From: Shewanella baltica
GTDB lineage: Bacteria; Pseudomonadota; Gammaproteobacteria; Enterobacterales; Shewanellaceae
Assembly: GCF_900456975.1 (NCBI RefSeq)
Contig: NZ_UGYM01000002.1
Span: 1,798,001 to 1,862,000, forward strand
Direction of reading: 5' to 3'
DNA length: 64,000 nt
Each line of letters begins with the position of its first letter. Within the stretch, counting starts at the first letter, position 1. Made by a program: the position numbers and the translations under genes. Shown here piece by piece: positions 59,407 to 64,000 of this stretch. The notes beneath the pieces were generated by a model. It was not told where the DNA came from and did not search any database. It worked only from the letters and a program-made list of their open reading frames with translations.

Positions 59407-60001
59407 TGTTACCTCGGGTGGCGAAAGAATTGAAAGCGTATTTCACAGGTTTATGCGGTGTGGTTTAAATTGTACTAGGACAATTCACGATTAATCCGCC
59501 ATTTTGAAGCCAGTTCCTGCGCTACCAGTTTCTACACTAAGAGCGAGAGCACATGATCAAGATCATTGGCGGGGTTTAGGCAAAAGTGAATTGCGGTATT
59601 GTCTATTTGCATAGTTCAGACAGTAAGCAATAGCATAGTAAAGTGCTCGGACAAATAAACCAATCTTTGCGCTGATTTCTTTACTGTATTTTACCGATTA
59701 AATTGTAACTAAGTGGTAAGTTTGATTATCGAGGCATCACTTTAGTGGATTGAGCTGTTATCTTCACAAGATTCTTCATTTAAATCTTTCTTATCAAGTC
59801 TTTCTTATCAAATTGCAGTCCTTTGTAACTCAGTTCTTTACATCTTAGTCCTTCACATCCTTATGGTTCAAACTGACTCATTCGAAAGTGTGAGTTGTCA
59901 TTTGAGTGTCACGGCTTTGTCATCCCAACGTCTTTTATGCTGACTAATTTAGTGGGCTTTAGCCTCACCCTACTAAAAATAAAATATTCAGGAATGACAC
60001 G
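59407..60001. other. Divergent control region with repeats
   Basis: 595 nt between the divergent transporter and lipoprotein genes, with no gene seen. ATGATCAAGATCAT (59553-59566) is a palindrome close to the FNR/EtrA site (TGAT-N4-ATCA). TCTTTCTTATCAA occurs twice 14 nt apart (59785 and 59799), followed by weaker copies (CAGTCCTTTGTAACT, CAGTTCTTTACATCT, TAGTCCTTCACATCC) to about 59862. Confidence 0.5.
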
Positions 60002-61875
60002 ATGAAAACACAACGACTTCCGCTAGCCGCTGCCATTATGGCGAGCTTATTACTCGGAGCCTGCAGCGGTGATGATGGCGCAGCAGGTGATAAAGGCGAC
60101 AACGGCTTAAATTCACTGGTTAACGTGACGGCATTGAATATCGGTGATGCAAATTGTCCCGCCGGTGGTCAGCGAATCGATACCGGATTAGATGCTAACA
60201 ATAATGGACAATTAGATGACAACGAAATTGCAGCAGCGCAAACCCAATATGTTTGCCAGCCACAAACTGCAGGCTTAAAAGCTGAGTTAATTGGTCGTCA
60301 TCAGACTGGCGTTTATGGCTTAAGTGCCGCTGAAATCGTTGAATATCACAGTGCATCTAACCGTATTTTTGTGGTCAATGCCATTAGCGGCAAAGTGGAC
60401 ATTATTGATGGCAGTTTATTAGCAACCGCATCCAATGCCGCTGATCCGTTAGCATTGAATAATCTCGAAAAATTTGGCGAACTTGATGTTGCTAAAGACG
60501 TTGGCCAAACCTTTATGGGTAGCGTTAACAGTGTGAGCATTTCAGGCAACTTGTTAGCGGCTGCGATTGAACGTGGCGATGCTGACGGCAATAAAACCCA
60601 AGCCAATGGTTTTGTCGCTTTTTATCAGCTTAACGGCACAGATGCACCGCAGTATATCAGCGCGGTAGAAGTCGGCGCTTTACCCGATAACGTGGCATTT
60701 ACCCACGATGGTAAAACCTTATTAGTGGCTAATGAAGGCGAGCCAAATCCAGCCTATACATTAGATCCTGAAGGCAGTGTGGCGCTGATTGCAATTACTG
60801 ATAGTAAGCCCGCAGCCACTGCGACTATTATCGGTTTTAGTGAATTTAATCAGGGCGGTGCACGTGCCAGTGAGATCACTCCAGACATTAAAATCAATGG
60901 CCCAATGGCGAGTGTGGCGCAGGATTTAGAACCTGAATATATCGCCATTAGCCAAGATAACCGCCGTGCGTTTGTCAGTTTGCAAGAGAACAATGCCATT
61001 GCCGTAATTGATATCGCCAATGCCAAAGTCGCCAAGATTTTACCACTAGGCCTTAAGGATTACGGACTTGAAGTGAATAAAATTGATGCGAGTGACAAAG
61101 ACAATCTTGTCAACCTGCAAAGCTACACAGGCGTCTACGGCATGTATCAACCCGATACTGTCGCGACCTACCGTTGGAACAATACCGACTTTATCGTTAC
61201 GGCCAACGAAGGTGATTCCCGTGATTATGCGGGCTTTTCTGAAGAAGCCCGCGCAGGGGATTTAGTGCTCGACCCAAATCACCCACAATTTGCCGCTGCA
61301 AAAATAAAACGCAGTTAGCCCGCCTTAAAGTGACCACTAGCATGGGTGACGACGATAAGGACGGCGATTACGACAAGATAGTCAGCTTCGGTGCTCGCTC
61401 ATTCTCGATTTGGAGCGCAGACGGTCAGCAAGTCTTTGACAGTGCGAGTGATTTTGAACGTATTACCGCGGCACTTTTAGGCAGTCACTTCAACAATAAT
61501 AACGAAGAAAATAAAGGTGATAGCCGCAGCGATGACAAAGGACCAGAGCCAGAAGCCTTAGCCCTGGGTCAAATTGGCCAACGCTTATATGCCTTTATTG
61601 GCTTGGAACGCACCGCAGGCTTTATGATTTATGACTTGACCAATCCCTTCGATGTGCATTTTATCGATTATGTTGTGAATCGTGATTTTGAGGCCGACTT
61701 TGTTATCGATACAGATACGGGTGAAGTTAAAGGGGATGCAACATTGGCGGGTGATTTAGGGCCAGAAGGGATGAAATTTGTCAGTGCCGATAAAAGCCCT
61801 AACGGTAATCCTTTGTTAATCATAGGCAATGAAGTCAGCGGCACGACGAGTGTTTACCAACTAAAGATTAAATAA
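60002..61875 (+). pseudogene. Choice-of-anchor I-type lipoprotein gene broken by a 1-nt deletion
   Basis: The first part (60002-61318) encodes a lipoprotein signal MKTQRLPLAAAIMASLLLGA with lipobox LGAC, a short GDDGAAGDKGDNG stretch, and a beta-propeller-like region with VANEGEPNPAYTLDPEGSVA and FIVTANEGDSRDYAGF. It stops at a TAG after AAAKIKRS. The continuation LARLKVTTSMGDDDKDGDYD and the closing EGMKFVSADKSPNGNPLLII are in the next frame to 61875. Adding one A to the run at 61300-61304 restores NKTQLARLK and one 624-residue protein. It could be a true pseudogene, a slippage-switched gene or a sequencing error. Function is unknown; related proteins are often called esterase-like or alkaline phosphatase-like. 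Confidence 0.85.
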
Positions 61876-61932
61876 TGGTGCGTTAGTGGTTTATAACTAA
61901 TTACTTGTTCATCAAGCTTGTCAGTAACATCA

Positions 61933-61966
61933 GCGCCAGTAGCATACATGCTACTGGCGCTTTTTT
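61933..61966 (+). terminator. Terminator after the lipoprotein gene
   Basis: GCGCCAGTAGCA and TGCTACTGGCGC form a 12-bp stem, followed by six T. Confidence 0.95.
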
Positions 61967-62063
61967 ATGCTCTCTAATTTTATAAATTAGCTATTTAGTG
62001 TGAATTAACTTCATCTGACATGGCGCATAAAAATTGGCTGAGTTCGGAGGTTTTTAAGCGCTA

Positions 62064-63422
62064 TTACACCACTGAATAGGCATTTTGTACCAGGGAGTGA
62101 ATCGTCGCCTCGATACACTCAATCGCATGTTGAAATTGACTGTCGTTTTCGGCGCCGCCAAGGCTTAAGCGAATAAAATTGTCATGGCAATTAAAGTCAT
62201 CTCCGTTACGGATCAAAATGCCTTTAGCGGCCAGTGCAGTGACAAGATGATGGGCCTTGATATCTTCTGGCAGTTGTAGCCAACCGTTCAGTCCTCGCCA
62301 AGTTTGGGTTAATCCCAGTCGTTCGCCCATGGCGATACAGATGCATTGCCGTTGGCGCACTATGGCGTCGCGATCGGCAGTGATTTGGCCTTTCTTAATC
62401 AACTGACAGGCTATTTCAATGTTCAGCGGCGATACCATCCAGCATTGGCTATGAATCGCAAGTCGCACTTGGGCGATAAGTGGTTCAGGCACCAGAATAA
62501 AACCTTGCCTTAGGCCGCCAGAAAACAATTTGGACAGGCTGGAAATATAAATCACCCGTGGGATAGCCAGCTGCTTGGCTAGTTGCCACAGGGGCGAATG
62601 CCACTCTTCAGGTAAACAATAATTCACATCATCTTCAATAATATAAAACTGATACTGCTCGGCCAATTCAAGGAGTTTTTGCCGCTGTGATTCACTGTAC
62701 TGAATACAGGTAGGGTTTTGATTATTAAGGGTTAGATAGACTAACTTGGGATGGTGGATTTGCACTAACGCCTCAAAACGGGCGAGATCCACGCCATCAT
62801 GGGTGAGGGGGACTCCAATGCTGGTCACGCCAAGCTGCTTAGCGCAAATTCTCACGCCTGGATAACTGTATTGCTCGTGCAGCAGCACATCGCCTGTCGA
62901 TAAAAATGCACTCAAACAGGCAAAAATCGCTTGCTGACCGCCGTGGGTAAAGATCAGTTGCTCAGGCGTTTGTTGTATGCCGCGTTGGTTAAGCCATTGG
63001 TGAAACACTTGTTGATGTTGGTCTAATGGACTGGCGCGATAACCCAGTAACTGACTGAGCTTTGTCGGGTCTTTTGCTAATTGGCTGAGGCAATCACTGA
63101 GAGTGCTGATTTGATCTGTGAGTGGCTGCTGGCAGGTCGCCATATTCAATTGTACGTTAGCTGTATCAGCTACTGGTGAGGCGTTGACATAGGTGCCATC
63201 ACCCACGCGTGCTTCAACATAACCCCTTTGCTCCGCCAATGCATAGGCACGGGTTACTGTGCCAATAGTGATACCTAAGGCATCCGCTAGGCGGCGCTGC
63301 GGTGGCAGTTTACTGCCTTGGGTCAACACCTTCTGTAAAATGCCTTGTTCTATCGCACTGACTAAGCGCTGATATTTAGGGCCTGAAAAAGCGTTTAGGT
63401 CTGGCGTCCAGATTGTACCCAT
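62064..63422 (-). CDS. MocR/PdxR-type GntR regulator with aminotransferase domain
   Basis: 452 residues. An N-terminal GntR winged helix (about 10-78) contains KLPPQRRLADALGITIGTVT and RAYALAEQRGYVEARVGDGT. A fold-type I aminotransferase domain (about 110-450) has the probable PLP lysine in YISSLSKLFSGGLRQGF. Such proteins are PLP-responsive regulators, often of a neighbouring transporter or biosynthetic gene. It is divergent from a LysE-type exporter, with 92 nt between the starts, so control of that exporter is likely. Confidence 0.9.
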   Translation of the reverse strand: MGTIWTPDLNAFSGPKYQRLVSAIEQGILQKVLTQGSKLPPQRRLADALGITIGTVTRAYALAEQRGYVEARVGDGTYVNASPVADTANVQLNMATCQQPLTDQISTLSDCLSQLAKDPTKLSQLLGYRASPLDQHQQVFHQWLNQRGIQQTPEQLIFTHGGQQAIFACLSAFLSTGDVLLHEQYSYPGVRICAKQLGVTSIGVPLTHDGVDLARFEALVQIHHPKLVYLTLNNQNPTCIQYSESQRQKLLELAEQYQFYIIEDDVNYCLPEEWHSPLWQLAKQLAIPRVIYISSLSKLFSGGLRQGFILVPEPLIAQVRLAIHSQCWMVSPLNIEIACQLIKKGQITADRDAIVRQRQCICIAMGERLGLTQTWRGLNGWLQLPEDIKAHHLVTALAAKGILIRNGDDFNCHDNFIRLSLGGAENDSQFQHAIECIEATIHSLVQNAYSVV

Positions 63423-63489
63423 GACAATAAATCCATTGATCTCTAATATTCTCCGTATATTATTTATCGCATCTATTTATGTCAATAAA

Positions 63490-63501
63490 TGTATGCATAC
63501 A
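63490..63501. promoter_or_regulatory. Candidate operator between the MocR and LysE genes
   Basis: TGTATGCATACA is a perfect 12-bp palindrome 13 nt before the exporter start in the 92-nt divergent gap. ATTTATCGC/ATTTATGTC-like direct repeats (63460-63486) could be an alternative MocR site. Confidence 0.4.
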
Positions 63502-63514
63502 ATTTAAGGTGAAT

Positions 63515-64000
63515 ATGAATACTGCACTACTCTATGATCCACAATTATGGACCTTGATGGCTTCTGCCGCGTTGTTTTGTGCAACCATGACCATGACGCC
63601 CGGACCGAACAATATCCTCTTAGCGAGCTCTGGTGCACATTTTGGTGTGCTGCGTACCGTGCCGCATATTGCAGGGATCCGCTTGGGTTCGACCTCTTTA
63701 CACCTTGCGGTATTATTCGGGCTTGGCACCTTGTTCGAAGCACTGCCAGTATTGCACCAAGTCTTAAAATATTTCGCTTTAGCGTATTTGCTGTATCTGG
63801 CGTACAAATTAGTGACATCGCCAGTACAGAGCACGCATTTAGATGACGGACGAAAACCTATGACCCTGATTGAGGCCGCCTTATTTCAATGGATTAATCC
63901 TAAGTCGTGGATGTCGACCATCACTCTGTGCAGCGCTTTCACTCTCGGCGGTGATGGCTTTTGGCTCAGTGCCTTTCTTGGGGTATTAACCTTTAACTTA
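63515..64000 (+). CDS. LysE/RhtB-family amino acid exporter (cut by window edge)
   Basis: 162 codons are visible and the frame is open to the edge. MNTALLYDPQLWTLMASAAL begins it, and the family motif TPGPNNILLASSG follows at about residues 28-40. Four or more membrane segments are seen, and WINPKSWMSTIT is the second conserved motif. AAGGTG lies 5 nt before ATG. Substrate unknown; divergence from a MocR regulator suggests inducible export of an amino acid or an antimetabolite. Confidence 0.9.
   Translation, partial: MNTALLYDPQLWTLMASAALFCATMTMTPGPNNILLASSGAHFGVLRTVPHIAGIRLGSTSLHLAVLFGLGTLFEALPVLHQVLKYFALAYLLYLAYKLVTSPVQSTHLDDGRKPMTLIEAALFQWINPKSWMSTITLCSAFTLGGDGFWLSAFLGVLTFNL

Overview
The window reads as a chromosomal segment of a gammaproteobacterium, most likely a Shewanella. 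This is inferred from protein resemblance to Escherichia coli orthologues, from gene neighbourhoods (mfd-csiV-PilZ beside lolCDE, suhB/trmJ-cysE-isc, rimK-iscX, LysR/frmA-fghA) and from AT-leaning intergenic DNA. It is mostly core metabolism and housekeeping, interrupted by one small accessory island (about 26.5-29.9 kb). No tRNA, rRNA, CRISPR array or prophage was seen.

Layout. 1-615: 5' part of a YdbH-like envelope protein gene. 1.0-2.2 kb: tyrosine permease. 2.8-10.95 kb: complete minus-strand histidine operon hisGDCBHAFI, preceded by a 16-residue leader peptide with six consecutive His codons and an attenuator. 11.7-13.7 kb: yoaA helicase. 13.9-15.9 kb: Fur-box-preceded TonB receptor. 16.3-19.4 kb: secreted NTF2-like protein, DUF938 methyltransferase and PuuB-like oxidase. 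19.5-22.8 kb: glutathione-dependent formaldehyde detoxification (LysR regulator, frmA, fghA). 22.9-26.3 kb: sdaA, nagZ, ycfP. 26.5-29.85 kb: accessory island with a REP-like tract, a frameshifted REP-associated transposase, a DUF4365 putative nuclease with a small neighbour, and an IS10-like transposase remnant. 29.9-33.8 kb: large lipoprotein plus MORN-repeat protein pair of unknown function. 34.5 kb: acylphosphatase. 34.9-43.6 kb: csiV, mfd, PilZ protein and the lipoprotein exporter lolCDE. 43.9-46.5 kb: suhB, trmJ, cysE. 46.8-52.1 kb: iscR-iscSUA-hscBA-fdx with IscR boxes; then rimK and, detached from the operon, iscX. 53.7 kb: a 55-residue HPGHG small membrane protein. 54.1-55.3 kb: ndk and an ibpA-like heat-shock gene with a sigma32-like promoter and a ROSE thermometer. 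55.4-57.65 kb: ilvIH. 58.2-59.4 kb: Bcr/CflA-type efflux pump. 60.0-61.9 kb: a lipoprotein gene broken by one missing A. 62.1-64.0 kb: divergent MocR regulator and LysE-type exporter (cut by the window edge).

The most unusual pattern is a set of short degenerate tandem arrays (mostly 14-18 nt units, with a different unit at each locus). They repeatedly start at, or overlap, the stop codons of otherwise ordinary genes (hisF, tyrP, yoaA, the DUF938 gene, yccX, suhB, the Bcr-type gene and probably the MORN gene), as though the last codons plus the stop had been copied downstream. In hisH the same kind of array lies inside the reading frame at both ends and lengthens the protein.
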